Shown in pieces: positions 1-7,459 of a stretch of 64,000 nucleotides of DNA. The notes beneath the pieces are model-generated. The model had not been told where the DNA came from. It saw only the letters and a program-made list of their open reading frames with translations, and did not search any database. A program made the position numbers and the translations under genes. Numbering within the stretch: the first letter of the stretch is position 1; the number at the start of each line of letters is the position of its first letter. The DNA comes from JAFGVL01 sp964546015 (lineage in GTDB: Bacteria > Bacteroidota > Bacteroidia > Bacteroidales > Paludibacteraceae), in contig CAZJHO010000002.1 of NCBI GenBank assembly GCA_964546015.1, forward strand, positions 62,001 through 126,000, in the 5' to 3' direction.

Positions 1-2
1 AT

Positions 3-230
3 TTAGAGCAGGCTCTTTCTCTGTTTATACAATCTCCGAGTGTGGAGGATTTGAGGCAGAGATTGATTGCTCGTGGTACGGATAGTGAAGATAAAATAGC
101 CGAACGCATCGCTAAATCGGAGTGGGAACTGACCTTTGCACCTCAATTTGACAGAATCATTATAAATGATGATTTGGCAAAAGCCCAACAGGAGATAGTT
201 AAAGTAATCCGAGATTTTATGGAAAAATAA
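3..230 (+). CDS. gmk: Guanylate kinase, C-terminal part (cut by window start)
   Basis: Guanylate kinase phosphorylates GMP (and dGMP) to GDP with ATP in the cytoplasm. Only the last 75 residues are in the window; the frame is open from the first bases, so the true start lies upstream. The visible part has the family's typical segment: a beta-strand ending in SPSVEDL, then the lid/arginine motif RLIARGTDSEDKIAERIAK, then the end region EWELTFAPQFDRIIINDDL. The GTDSE..I..R pattern is characteristic of Gmk. It ends just before the convergent sugar kinase gene, with about 20 bp between the stop codons. Confidence 0.93.
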   Translation, partial: LEQALSLFIQSPSVEDLRQRLIARGTDSEDKIAERIAKSEWELTFAPQFDRIIINDDLAKAQQEIVKVIRDFMEK

Positions 231-251
231 CCATCAAGTGAATGGTTATTT

Positions 252-1301
252 TTAGTTATTATAAATAATCGGAGCTTGTGTTTTTCCGCTCATAACATCC
301 TCTATTTCTTTTAGTGTTACTCGATTAAAGTCTCCATAAATAGTATGTTTCAAGAAGGAGGCTGTTTCTGCAAAGTTAATAGCTTTCTGATCGTTGTAGT
401 TGGATAATCCATAGATAATTCCCCCCATAAACGAGTCGCCTGCACCTACGCGGTCAATAATATCCGGAATATCGTATTGTGGTCCTCGAAAAATTTCTCT
501 TCCATTATAAAGCACTGCATTTAAGCGGTTGTGGCTGGCACTGATTGATTCGCGAAAGGTAGTAACCAGTTTTTGAGCTTTGGGATATCGTTTCATAAAT
601 TGTCTGCAAACAGATTCATATATGGCAATATCCAAACTATCGGTATGAATTGTGTTGAGTAAATCCTCGTCCAGGGGATGAATGTCGAAAATAGTTGTCA
701 TATCTTCTTTGCTTGCCAAGATAACATCGCAATACTCAATCATTGGGGGTAAAATATCTTGAATCGTTTTACCATACTTCCAAAGAGAAAAACGGTTGTT
801 TATATCGCACGAGATAGTTAAGCCTTGTTTGTATGCCGCTTTGATAGCTTCCATACAAGCATCGGCTGCATTTTGTGATAAAGCGGGAGTGATGCCGGAA
901 AAATGGAACCAACCGGCATTTTCAAAAATCGGATACCAATTAATCATTCCTGGTTCTATTTGCGAAAAAGCCGAACCGGCACGATCGTAGGTTACTTTGC
1001 TTGAACGCACGGATGCTCCCGTTTCCAAAAAATAGACTCCTATACGATCGCCGCCGTAGATGATATTATCTACCCCAACATTTTTGCTGCGAAGCACTCC
1101 GATACATTTCTGGGCAATATCATTATTAGGCAATCGAGTAACAAACTCGGCTTCCATACCGTAATTTTCGAGTGATATAGCCGTGTTTACTTCACCACCT
1201 CCAAATGTAGCAGTGAATCGGTTGGTTTGCGAAATGCGCAAATAATTGGGAGTTGCCAACCGTAGCATTACTTCGCCAAAGGCGATTACTTTTTTGCTCA
1301 C
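252..1301 (-). CDS. kdgK: PfkB-family sugar kinase, probable 2-keto-3-deoxygluconate kinase
   Basis: Probable cytoplasmic KDG kinase, making 2-keto-3-deoxy-6-phosphogluconate from KDG during uronate/pectin breakdown. At 349 residues it has the ribokinase/PfkB fold: an N-terminal FGEVMLRL strand, the glycine-rich FGGGEVNTAISL segment (about 33-44) for substrate binding, and the signature DRVGAGDSFMGG (about 284-295), whose Asp is the catalytic base. The start is GTG; no in-frame ATG lies upstream and the next residues match the family start. No KDPG aldolase gene sits beside it, so the pathway partner must be elsewhere; the GH28 gene near 43 kb would supply uronates. A neighbouring PfkB specificity cannot be excluded. 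Confidence 0.8.
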   Translation of the reverse strand: MSKKVIAFGEVMLRLATPNYLRISQTNRFTATFGGGEVNTAISLENYGMEAEFVTRLPNNDIAQKCIGVLRSKNVGVDNIIYGGDRIGVYFLETGASVRSSKVTYDRAGSAFSQIEPGMINWYPIFENAGWFHFSGITPALSQNAADACMEAIKAAYKQGLTISCDINNRFSLWKYGKTIQDILPPMIEYCDVILASKEDMTTIFDIHPLDEDLLNTIHTDSLDIAIYESVCRQFMKRYPKAQKLVTTFRESISASHNRLNAVLYNGREIFRGPQYDIPDIIDRVGAGDSFMGGIIYGLSNYNDQKAINFAETASFLKHTIYGDFNRVTLKEIEDVMSGKTQAPIIYNN

Positions 1302-1663
1302 GGGAATATAGTAGAATCAAGAGTCAAGAACCATGAATCAAGATTTTTTGACACATGTTTTTTTTGACTTTTAGATTAATTTTTCTTTGAATTTATAGAT
1401 TATTTTTTTGTAGTTCACTAATCGTTGTATAGTCTAGCCAATGTAATTAAGATTAGTGGACAAAATAAGTAGAGTTTCTAACTCAAAGAGTGAACCTGCT
1501 GATATTTCCAAGAATCGCGAAAAATCTTTATTTGATTTTCTCCAAATCTTCAATTGTTTAAAATTGTGCATTCTCTTGATTCTTGGTTCTTGAATCTGTC
1601 TTTATAAAAAAGGCTGCCTCTCCCAAAAAAGAAACAGCCCTTAAATATTTTAATCTTAATTGA
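1302..1663. other. Intergenic region with long-range inverted repeat
   Basis: This 362-bp stretch between kdgK and rplT has no convincing gene. It holds two 20-bp arms, 1324-1343 and 1574-1593, which are complementary at 19 of 20 positions and lie 230 bp apart, plus the rplT terminator near 1605-1643. The arms are built from AATCAAGA / TTCTTGA words that look like an interspersed repeat. Confidence 0.6.
1605..1643 (-). terminator. Intrinsic terminator of the infC-rpmI-rplT operon
   Basis: Read on the minus strand, an AAGGGCTG arm pairs with CAGCCTT (one bulged G) and is followed by a T-run, about 20 bp past the rplT stop codon. Confidence 0.6.
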
Positions 1664-2014
1664 TTAAGCTTTTTTTGCTTTTTCAACAATAGCTTTGAAT
1701 GCTTCAGGGTGATTCATTGCTAAATCGGCAAGCACTTTGCGGTTCATTTCGATACCGGCTTTGTGTAATGCTCCCATTAATCTTGAGTATGAATAACCTT
1801 CCAAGCGTGCAGCCGCATTGATACGCTGAATCCACAATGCGCGGAAATTGCGTTTTTTATTTTTACGGTCGCGGTAAGCATATTGCAACCCTTTTTCCCA
1901 TGTGTTTTTAGCTACTGTCCACACATTGCGGCGAGCCCCGAAATAACCACGGGTTAATTTCAAAATTCTTTTTCTTTTAGCTCTTGAAGCTACATGATTT
2001 ACTGATCTTGGCAT
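1664..2014 (-). CDS. rplT: Large subunit ribosomal protein L20
   Basis: Ribosomal protein L20 binds 23S rRNA early in 50S assembly. The 116-residue length is normal. The N-terminus MPRSVNHVASRAKRKRILK and the segment GYFGARRNVWTVAKN are family signatures, as are RDRKNKKRNFRALWIQRINAA and the C-terminal LADLAMNHPEAF. It is the last gene of infC-rpmI-rplT, the usual bacterial order, with a terminator just downstream. In other bacteria L20 represses its own operon through a leader RNA; no such structure could be assigned here by eye. Confidence 0.98.
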   Translation of the reverse strand: MPRSVNHVASRAKRKRILKLTRGYFGARRNVWTVAKNTWEKGLQYAYRDRKNKKRNFRALWIQRINAAARLEGYSYSRLMGALHKAGIEMNRKVLADLAMNHPEAFKAIVEKAKKA

Positions 2015-2109
2015 AATTTGTAATGATTTTGAATGTTAGCGTTTCGTTATTGAAATCTTTGTTGCTAAACAATCGGTTAAACTAAAAAGATGTTTTTAAG
2101 AGTTTGTTC

Positions 2110-2307
2110 TTATTTAAGGCCTAACAATACTTTAACTGCATTTTCGTCTGAGCGGTGGATTAATGCATCGTTGCCCAAGGCGCGTTTTTGTTTTGTTGTT
2201 TTCTTTGTCAAGATGTGACGCTTAAAAGCATGCTTTCTTTTAATTTTTCCTGATCCGGTAAGAGTGAATCTTTTTTTAGCACCGGAGTTAGTTTTCATTT
2301 TTGGCAT
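2110..2307 (-). CDS. rpmI: Large subunit ribosomal protein L35
   Basis: Ribosomal protein L35, a small basic 50S component. The 65-residue length is typical, and the sequence MPKMKTNSGAKKRFTLTGSG with KRKHAFKRHILTKK and RALG is diagnostic. It lies between infC and rplT, about 95-120 bp from each, in the conserved translation operon. The gap to infC contains several copies of a TTTAAGGTTC / TTGAACTTTGAAC type AT-rich word, common in intergenic DNA of this window. Confidence 0.97.
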   Translation of the reverse strand: MPKMKTNSGAKKRFTLTGSGKIKRKHAFKRHILTKKTTKQKRALGNDALIHRSDENAVKVLLGLK

Positions 2308-2424
2308 TATACAAATATTTAATAGTGAATATATTTCTTGTTTAAAGTTTAAGGTTCAAAATTTAAGGTTTAAATCAACAGAGTTGATTTTTGAACTTTG
2401 AACATGAAACATTGAACTGTTTTT

Positions 2425-2979
2425 TTATTTTGTTTTTTTAGGCGATAGCATGATAATCATGCGTTTACCCTCCAGTTGAGGCAATTGATCTACCTTAGCT
2501 ATTTCTTCCAAATCGTTTGCAAGACGAAGCAACAGCACTTCTCCTTGTTCTTTAAATAAAATTGAGCGACCTTTAAAAAAAACATAAGCCTTTATTTTGC
2601 AACCTTCTTTGATGAACTCCTGTGCATGTTTCAATTTAAAGTTGTAGTCATGCTCATCAGTTTGTGGTCCGAAACGAATTTCTTTTACTACCACTTTTAT
2701 TTGTTTAGCCTTTTGTTCTTTCTCACGCTTTTTTTGTTGATATAAAAATTTTTGATAATCAACAATCTTACACACCGGAGGCTCAGCATTTGGTGATATT
2801 TCAACCAAATCAAGTTCTAATTCATCAGCAATACGAATAGCTTCGGCAATTGAATATACACCTGTTTCAACATTGTCTCCGACAAGTCGTACTTCCTTTG
2901 CACGAATTTTTTCATTGATTTTGTGTTGATCCTCTTTTATTACGCGTCCGGGACGGCGAGGAATAAATTGCTTAGCTAT
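2425..2979 (-). CDS. infC: Translation initiation factor IF-3 (apparent AUA start)
   Basis: IF-3 binds the 30S subunit, blocks subunit joining and proofreads start-codon choice. The product would have 184 residues: an N-terminal domain with HKINEKIRAKEVRLVGDNVE, the linker region YQQKKREKEQKAKQIKVVVKEIR, and a C-terminal domain ending LEGKRMIIMLSPKK. There is no ATG, GTG or TTG that keeps the conserved N-terminal domain. The frame opens after a stop at 2994-2992, and ATA at 2979-2977 lies 8 nt after a perfect AGGAGG (2993-2988), a motif almost absent elsewhere in the window. Rare start codons (AUU, AUC, AUA) are known for infC and allow IF-3 to limit its own synthesis. A start at the internal TTG (2808) would remove the N domain and is unlikely. 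Confidence 0.93.
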   Translation of the reverse strand: MAKQFIPRRPGRVIKEDQHKINEKIRAKEVRLVGDNVETGVYSIAEAIRIADELELDLVEISPNAEPPVCKIVDYQKFLYQQKKREKEQKAKQIKVVVKEIRFGPQTDEHDYNFKLKHAQEFIKEGCKIKAYVFFKGRSILFKEQGEVLLLRLANDLEEIAKVDQLPQLEGKRMIIMLSPKKTK

Positions 2980-2987
2980 TGTTTGGT

Positions 2988-2993
2988 CCTCCT
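2988..2993 (-). promoter_or_regulatory. Strong Shine-Dalgarno sequence of infC
   Basis: AGGAGG on the minus strand, 8 nt before the ATA codon. Bacteroidetes genes rarely carry a Shine-Dalgarno sequence, so its presence here decides the start and probably compensates for the weak codon. Confidence 0.75.
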
Positions 2994-3032
2994 AATAATT
3001 TGGTTAATAATTAATTTGAAAAATTTAGCGCA

Positions 3033-3062
3033 CAAAAATAGTTATTTTTATTTGTACTACAA
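3033..3062 (-). promoter_or_regulatory. Candidate promoter of the infC operon
   Basis: On the minus strand TTG (3062-3060), a 19-nt gap, then TATTTTTG (3040-3033), matching the Bacteroidetes primary sigma pattern TTTG-N19-TAnnTTTG. It would give a leader of about 45-50 nt before infC. Confidence 0.5.
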
Positions 3063-3084
3063 TATTCTTCTTGAAAATTTACAC

Positions 3085-4893
3085 TTATTTTTTATATCCA
3101 AAGAAAAATTTATGTTGGTGTTGTTTTTCTTCTTTTGTCCGGGCACTAAAGACAGATTCCAGTGTATAAGGATGATAGCCGGAATAATAAATCTCGGTAG
3201 CCAATGTCATAGGCGTTGGTGTAAAATCTTGCACTTGTTCTAAACGAAAATTCAGCTGGCGTGCTTCTTTCGCCAATTGCGCCATATCTTGTTCCGTACA
3301 ACCCGGGTGCGAAGATATAAAATAAGGTATCAATTGTTGTTTCAATCCGGTTTTGGCGTTTATTTGCTCGAATTGTTTATTAAATTCCTTGAATAAATTG
3401 AAAGATGGTTTACGCATCAAGTTCAAAACTTTGTCCGAAGTATGTTCGGGAGCTACTTTAAGGCGGCCGGAAACATGTTTTTCTATTAAACACCGTGTAT
3501 AATCGGTATGGCTTTTATTGACAGCTTTATCATTTGAGCGGTGCAACAACATATCATAGCGAACGCCGCTACCGATAAACGATTTTTTGATAAAAGAAAG
3601 ACGATCGATTTCATTATAAATATCTAATAAAGGACGATGATCGGTATTCAGATTTTTACAAATAACGGGGAAAATACAAGACGGCTTTTTACATTTCCGA
3701 CAAATATCCAGATTATAGCCCTGCATGCGGTACATATTAGCCGATGGTCCTCCCAAATCGGATAAATATCCTTTAAAATGGGGCATCTGGGAAATCTTTT
3801 TTATCTCATCTAAAATAGATTTTTTGCTGCGAGATACGATAAATTTACCTTGATGAGCCGAAATGGTACAGAATGAACACCCTCCGAAGCAACCACGGTG
3901 CAGATTGATCGAGAATTTAATCATGTCGAAAGCCGGAATCGTTTTTCCTTTGTATTTAGGATGTGGTAATCGGGTGTAGGGCAGGTCAAATGAGGTGTCC
4001 AATTCTTCCGAACTCATAGGCGGAAATGGCGGATTGACTACTACAACTTTATTGCTTACTTGCTGATAAAGTGTTTGCGCTTCCATTTTATTTGATTCTT
4101 CTTCGATGAACCGAAAATTAGAAGCGTATTTCTTTTTGTCTTTTAGGCAGATTTCGTGAGAATGTAGGTTTTTGAACGCGGATGATGCAGAAAACGCGGA
4201 TAAACACGGATTTTTTTCTTGTTTTTTATCTGCGGAAATCTGTATAGTCTGTGTTATCTGCGTTCTGTTTGCGAGGTAAGCCGTTTGCCGAATATCTTTT
4301 ATGCTGTAAAAATCTTCGCCTGCTTTTAATCGATGGAGTAATTCGCGCAAGGGCTTTTCGCCCATGCCATAGATAAGCAAGTCAGCTTGGGTATCGATCA
4401 AAATAGATGGTTTGAGCGAGTTAGACCAATAATCGTAATGCGTAAAACGGCGAAGCGAAGCTTCGATTCCACCAATTACAAGCGGTACATCGGAATACAA
4501 TTTTTTGATAATTTGAGCGTAAGTTATTGTAGTATAATCAGGTCGAAAACCGGCTTTTCCGTCAGGTGAATAAGCATCGTCGCTACGGAGGCGTTTATTA
4601 GCAGTGTAATGGTTTACCATGCTGTCCATACAACCTGCCGAAATGGCAAAAAACAATCGGGGACGCCCCATTTTCTTAAAATCACGCAAATCATCCCGCC
4701 AGTTTGGCTGAGGAACAATAGCAACGCGAAACCCTTCTGCTTCAATAATACGACCGATTACTGCCGCTCCGAACGACGGATGATCTACATACGCATCGCC
4801 TGAGAAAAGCACTACATCTACTTCGTTCCAACCACGGATTTCGAGTTCTTTTTTAGTGATCGGAAGCCAATCTTTCAGGTCTGTTTTTTGCAT
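3085..4893 (-). CDS. ygiQ: YgiQ family radical SAM protein, with in-frame repeat insertion
   Basis: Member of the YgiQ (UPF0313) radical SAM family, whose reaction is not established. The 602-residue protein has an N-terminal cobalamin-binding-like/Rossmann part (DVVLFSGDAYVDHPSFG; PLVIGGIEASLRR), then the radical SAM core with the Fe-S motif CFGGCSFC (about 336-343), then KVAPEHTSDKVLNLMRKP and the C-terminal VQDFTPTPMT region typical of the family. Residues about 209-250 are odd: they read as translated intergenic repeat (ISADKKQEKNPCLSAFSASSAF), encoded by an imperfect palindrome at 4174-4266. The frame is kept. A -7 box (CAAAGGTA on the plus strand, 4899-4906) lies so close to the ATG that the mRNA may be almost leaderless. 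Confidence 0.9.
   Translation of the reverse strand: MQKTDLKDWLPITKKELEIRGWNEVDVVLFSGDAYVDHPSFGAAVIGRIIEAEGFRVAIVPQPNWRDDLRDFKKMGRPRLFFAISAGCMDSMVNHYTANKRLRSDDAYSPDGKAGFRPDYTTITYAQIIKKLYSDVPLVIGGIEASLRRFTHYDYWSNSLKPSILIDTQADLLIYGMGEKPLRELLHRLKAGEDFYSIKDIRQTAYLANRTQITQTIQISADKKQEKNPCLSAFSASSAFKNLHSHEICLKDKKKYASNFRFIEEESNKMEAQTLYQQVSNKVVVVNPPFPPMSSEELDTSFDLPYTRLPHPKYKGKTIPAFDMIKFSINLHRGCFGGCSFCTISAHQGKFIVSRSKKSILDEIKKISQMPHFKGYLSDLGGPSANMYRMQGYNLDICRKCKKPSCIFPVICKNLNTDHRPLLDIYNEIDRLSFIKKSFIGSGVRYDMLLHRSNDKAVNKSHTDYTRCLIEKHVSGRLKVAPEHTSDKVLNLMRKPSFNLFKEFNKQFEQINAKTGLKQQLIPYFISSHPGCTEQDMAQLAKEARQLNFRLEQVQDFTPTPMTLATEIYYSGYHPYTLESVFSARTKEEKQHQHKFFFGYKK
4174..4266. repeat. Interspersed palindromic repeat inside ygiQ
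   Basis: It begins GAACGCGGATGATGCAG and ends ATCTGCGTTC, with inner ACACGGATTT against AAATCTGT, so the unit is an imperfect palindrome of about 93 bp. The GCGGAT / ATCTGCG word set recurs between mutS2 and its downstream neighbour (19060-19190), and a related unit lies inside mutS2 (19690-19778). It is an exact multiple of three or otherwise frame-neutral in ygiQ. Confidence 0.7.
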
Positions 4894-4911
4894 GAATACA
4901 AAGGTACAATA

Positions 4912-4942
4912 AAATAAGGATGCTAAAAAAACATCCTTATTT
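4912..4942 (-). terminator. Terminator after the DUF4197 gene
   Basis: Perfect 11-bp inverted repeat, AAATAAGGATG (4912-4922) against CATCCTTATTT (4932-4942), with an A-rich loop, 26 bp past the stop codon of the minus-strand DUF4197 gene and overlapping the ygiQ promoter region. Confidence 0.65.
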
Positions 4943-4967
4943 TTAAGATATAATGTAGTACAATTTA

Positions 4968-5768
4968 TTATTTATCCAATCTACCGAAAACATCACGCAA
5001 CAAGTCTGAAGTGCGGGCATTTATATCGGTACGGATTTTAAATTCTTGGTCGGCTATTTTAGTAAATAAACCATTCAGCGCTTTACCGGTTACATAGTTG
5101 GAAAGGTTGGTTTCCATGGTATTTATTTGTACTCCTGCAAATAATAAAGCTGTTTGGGCTAATGCATTTCCATTGACAATATTAACTAAACTATTGTTTA
5201 TTCCTGCAAGTTTTTCCCAAGCACTGACAGGAGTGTAGCTGCCAACAGTTACTGTATTTAGAGAAGCAGTAATTGACGGTTCAAAAGTTGTTTGTAATCT
5301 ACCGTAAGTTTTATCATGTAAGTAAGTTGTCGCGGCATTGTCGGCTCCGAATAAAATGCTTTGTCCATCCATAATGGTTATGCCGGTAATAGCTCCTACA
5401 AAAATATTAGTTGCTTGAGGGGCTGCATCTTCGGCAGCGGTATTTATTAAAGTTACTAAAGTGGTTTCAAAATTAGCAGGCATGCCTACTTGTGATAATA
5501 GATAACCGGCAAATGGATAGCTATTGATAGCATTATACACTTTAAATACATTTTGTGCTTCTTCCGGTAAAAGGATCTTTACTGCTTGGTCGTTCAGGTA
5601 GCCTCCTGGAATTGAAAGTGATGTTACGGCACTGTTTACCCCTACCGTCAGCGCCTCTTTTAATCCGGCTACAGTATTGTCGTTAGTAGTTTCGGTGCAA
5701 CCTAAACAAAAAATAGCAATGGTACAGGTTACCGCTATTTTTTGTGTAATCTTTTTGAATTTCGGCAT
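4968..5768 (-). CDS. DUF4197 family lipoprotein
   Basis: Secreted lipoprotein with a DUF4197 domain; the function of this family is unknown. I chose the ATG at 5768, giving about 266 residues, because MPKFKK then leads straight into a lipoprotein signal (hydrophobic VTCTIAIFCLGC, lipobox L-G-C). The longer reading frame starting at 5804 would put extra residues before the signal. Family features are GLKEALTVGVNSAV, ..GYLNDQAVKILLPEEAQ and the C-terminal KALNGLFTKIADQEFKIRTDINARTSDLLRDVFG. It is a single gene between the ferredoxin gene and ygiQ, with its own terminator. Confidence 0.85.
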   Translation of the reverse strand: MPKFKKITQKIAVTCTIAIFCLGCTETTNDNTVAGLKEALTVGVNSAVTSLSIPGGYLNDQAVKILLPEEAQNVFKVYNAINSYPFAGYLLSQVGMPANFETTLVTLINTAAEDAAPQATNIFVGAITGITIMDGQSILFGADNAATTYLHDKTYGRLQTTFEPSITASLNTVTVGSYTPVSAWEKLAGINNSLVNIVNGNALAQTALLFAGVQINTMETNLSNYVTGKALNGLFTKIADQEFKIRTDINARTSDLLRDVFGRLDK

Positions 5769-5847
5769 ATTGTTAATTGTGAAATTTAGGCTGCAAAAAT
5801 ACAATTTTTATCCAATGCAATAAAGATCTTTTAAACAAGCTCTTTTT

Positions 5848-6693
5848 TTACACCCATTCTTCTTTTAAAATTTCGCCTTGCAAACTAACGACAATTAATT
5901 TTAACGGAACTTTCCTTTTAGCGTTTTCCATGGCTGTTTGTGCGATGTGTAATAATCCCCCGCAGCAGGGTACTTCCATTATCATTACTATTAATGTGTT
6001 AATAAGGCTTTGATCTATCATTGCTGTTAGTTTCTCGATGTAGCTTTCTTTGTCGTTATCAAGTTTCGGGCAGGCAATAGCTAGTTTTTTACCTTGTAAC
6101 CATCCTGCATGGAAATTACCAATGGAGAAAGCTACACAATCTGCAGCCAGCAGTAGGTCTGCCCCTTTGAGATAAGGTGCGGCGGGCGAAAGCAGGTGTA
6201 GTTGAATAGGCCATTGCGATAATGCCGATGTTTGTCCGTGTAACGGTTGATAATTTGCGTTGGCAGGTGCAAAACTCATGCTTCGTGCACCAGGGCAACC
6301 GCCGTGATGATGTTCGGTGTGATTTTGTTTTTCCATAAAGTTAAATGTCCAATTAATATTATTTTTAGATAAATATTCCAACCCTTCATTTAAAAATTCG
6401 GTTTGCTTATGTTCGTGTAAATGTCGTAGATGTGCCTCAACAACATTTTTTCCTTTCGGTACGATGCGTTCCATTACAGCAGTTTCGTTGTAAGGTTCGG
6501 CTTCTCGTTCTTCCAATTCGATAGCGCCAACAGGACATTCGCCTATACAAGCTCCAAGTCCGTCGCAATATAACTCGCTTATCATTACCGCTTTGCCATT
6601 GACAAGCTGCAAAGCGCCTTCGTGGCAACCGCTTACACATTCTCCGCAACCGTTGCACAAATCTTCGTCTATTTTAATAACAGTTCGTTTCAT
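5848..6693 (-). CDS. 4Fe-4S ferredoxin-domain protein
   Basis: Iron-sulfur protein of 281 residues. The N-terminal 65 residues form a two-cluster ferredoxin domain: CNGCGECVSGC (about 13-23) and CDGLGACIGECP (about 43-54). The rest includes a Cys/His-rich stretch (TEHHHGGCPGAR, about 126-137) and a region with LLLAADCVAFSIGNFHAG and VMIMEVPCCGGL that could bind another cofactor or metal. The exact partner is unknown. It is divergent from a Crp/Fnr regulator with only 85 bp between them, a pairing that suggests redox or nitrosative-stress control. An electron-transfer role is inferred from the domain only. Confidence 0.85.
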   Translation of the reverse strand: MKRTVIKIDEDLCNGCGECVSGCHEGALQLVNGKAVMISELYCDGLGACIGECPVGAIELEEREAEPYNETAVMERIVPKGKNVVEAHLRHLHEHKQTEFLNEGLEYLSKNNINWTFNFMEKQNHTEHHHGGCPGARSMSFAPANANYQPLHGQTSALSQWPIQLHLLSPAAPYLKGADLLLAADCVAFSIGNFHAGWLQGKKLAIACPKLDNDKESYIEKLTAMIDQSLINTLIVMIMEVPCCGGLLHIAQTAMENAKRKVPLKLIVVSLQGEILKEEWV

Positions 6694-6747
6694 GGTCTTA
6701 AAATTTGATTAATTTTACACAAAATTATAGTCGTAAAGTGAGTTATT

Positions 6748-6765
6748 TTGTATCAAATGTTACAA
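6748..6765. promoter_or_regulatory. Candidate Crp/Fnr-type operator
   Basis: Imperfect 18-bp palindrome TTGTATCA-AA-TGTTACAA: the 8-bp arms match at 7 of 8 positions. It lies in the 85-bp divergent region between the ferredoxin gene and the Crp/Fnr gene, the right size and place for an autoregulatory site. Confidence 0.5.
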
Positions 6766-6778
6766 ATGCTATTTTTTT

Positions 6779-7447
6779 ATGGAAAAAAATATATTGAAGA
6801 GTCCTTTGTTTTATGGAATGACCGATGTTGAGTTATCCGCTGTGTTAGAGGAATTTCCGCATGTTGTGCGTACTTTTTCTGAAAATGATTTTGTATTGTT
6901 GCAAGGAGATAGTTATATTTCGCTTCTGGTTATTATAAGCGGAAGATTACAGGCGCAGATGGTTGATTCGAGTGGAAAATTGATTGTGATTGAAGAATTT
7001 ACTGCAGGACAAGTGTTAGCTCCGGCTTTTTTGTATGCCGAACAGAATAAGCTGCCGGTAAGTCTTTTGGTAATAGAAGAAACAGAGATTTTGAGTGTGA
7101 AAAAATCTGTTTTTACAGCCATGATGCAAAAACATCAAATTATCCTGACAAATTTCCTGCAACTGCTTTCTAATAGAACAGCATTTCTGACAAAGAAATT
7201 ACAATTTCATGCGTTTAAGAATATCAAAAGTAAAATCGCTTATTTTTTATTGAATATTTATTGTGAAGAAAAAAATACAAAATTTAAATTACCGCAAACA
7301 CAACAAAATATTGCTGATTTACTCGGTGTAACGCGCCCTTCGCTTGCCCGTTCGTTTGCCGAAATGGAAAAAGAAGGTTTACTCGTTTTATCGGGAAAAA
7401 ATATTGAGTTGCTGGATATTAATCGTTTGCAACGTTTGGCAGAATAG
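6779..7447 (+). CDS. Crp/Fnr family transcriptional regulator
   Basis: DNA-binding regulator of 222 residues. Residues about 15-125 form a cyclic-nucleotide-binding-like beta-roll (FSENDFVLLQGD, VIISGRLQAQMVD, IEEFTAGQVLAPAFLY). Residues about 150-222 form an HTH_Crp winged helix, with recognition helix region TQQNIADLLGVTRPSLARSFAEMEKEGLL. There is no N-terminal cysteine cluster like that of Fnr, so it would sense a ligand or heme rather than a 4Fe-4S cluster directly. It is divergent from the ferredoxin protein, its likely target, with a palindromic site between. HcpR-like nitrosative-stress regulators have this neighbourhood, but that assignment is inference. Confidence 0.9.
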   Translation: MEKNILKSPLFYGMTDVELSAVLEEFPHVVRTFSENDFVLLQGDSYISLLVIISGRLQAQMVDSSGKLIVIEEFTAGQVLAPAFLYAEQNKLPVSLLVIEETEILSVKKSVFTAMMQKHQIILTNFLQLLSNRTAFLTKKLQFHAFKNIKSKIAYFLLNIYCEEKNTKFKLPQTQQNIADLLGVTRPSLARSFAEMEKEGLLVLSGKNIELLDINRLQRLAE

Positions 7448-7459
7448 AGATTATTGTAT

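Noticed and set aside
2015..2109. Possible L20 autoregulatory leader in the infC-rpmI-rplT operon
   Set aside because: No paired structure resembling known L20 leaders could be traced by eye.
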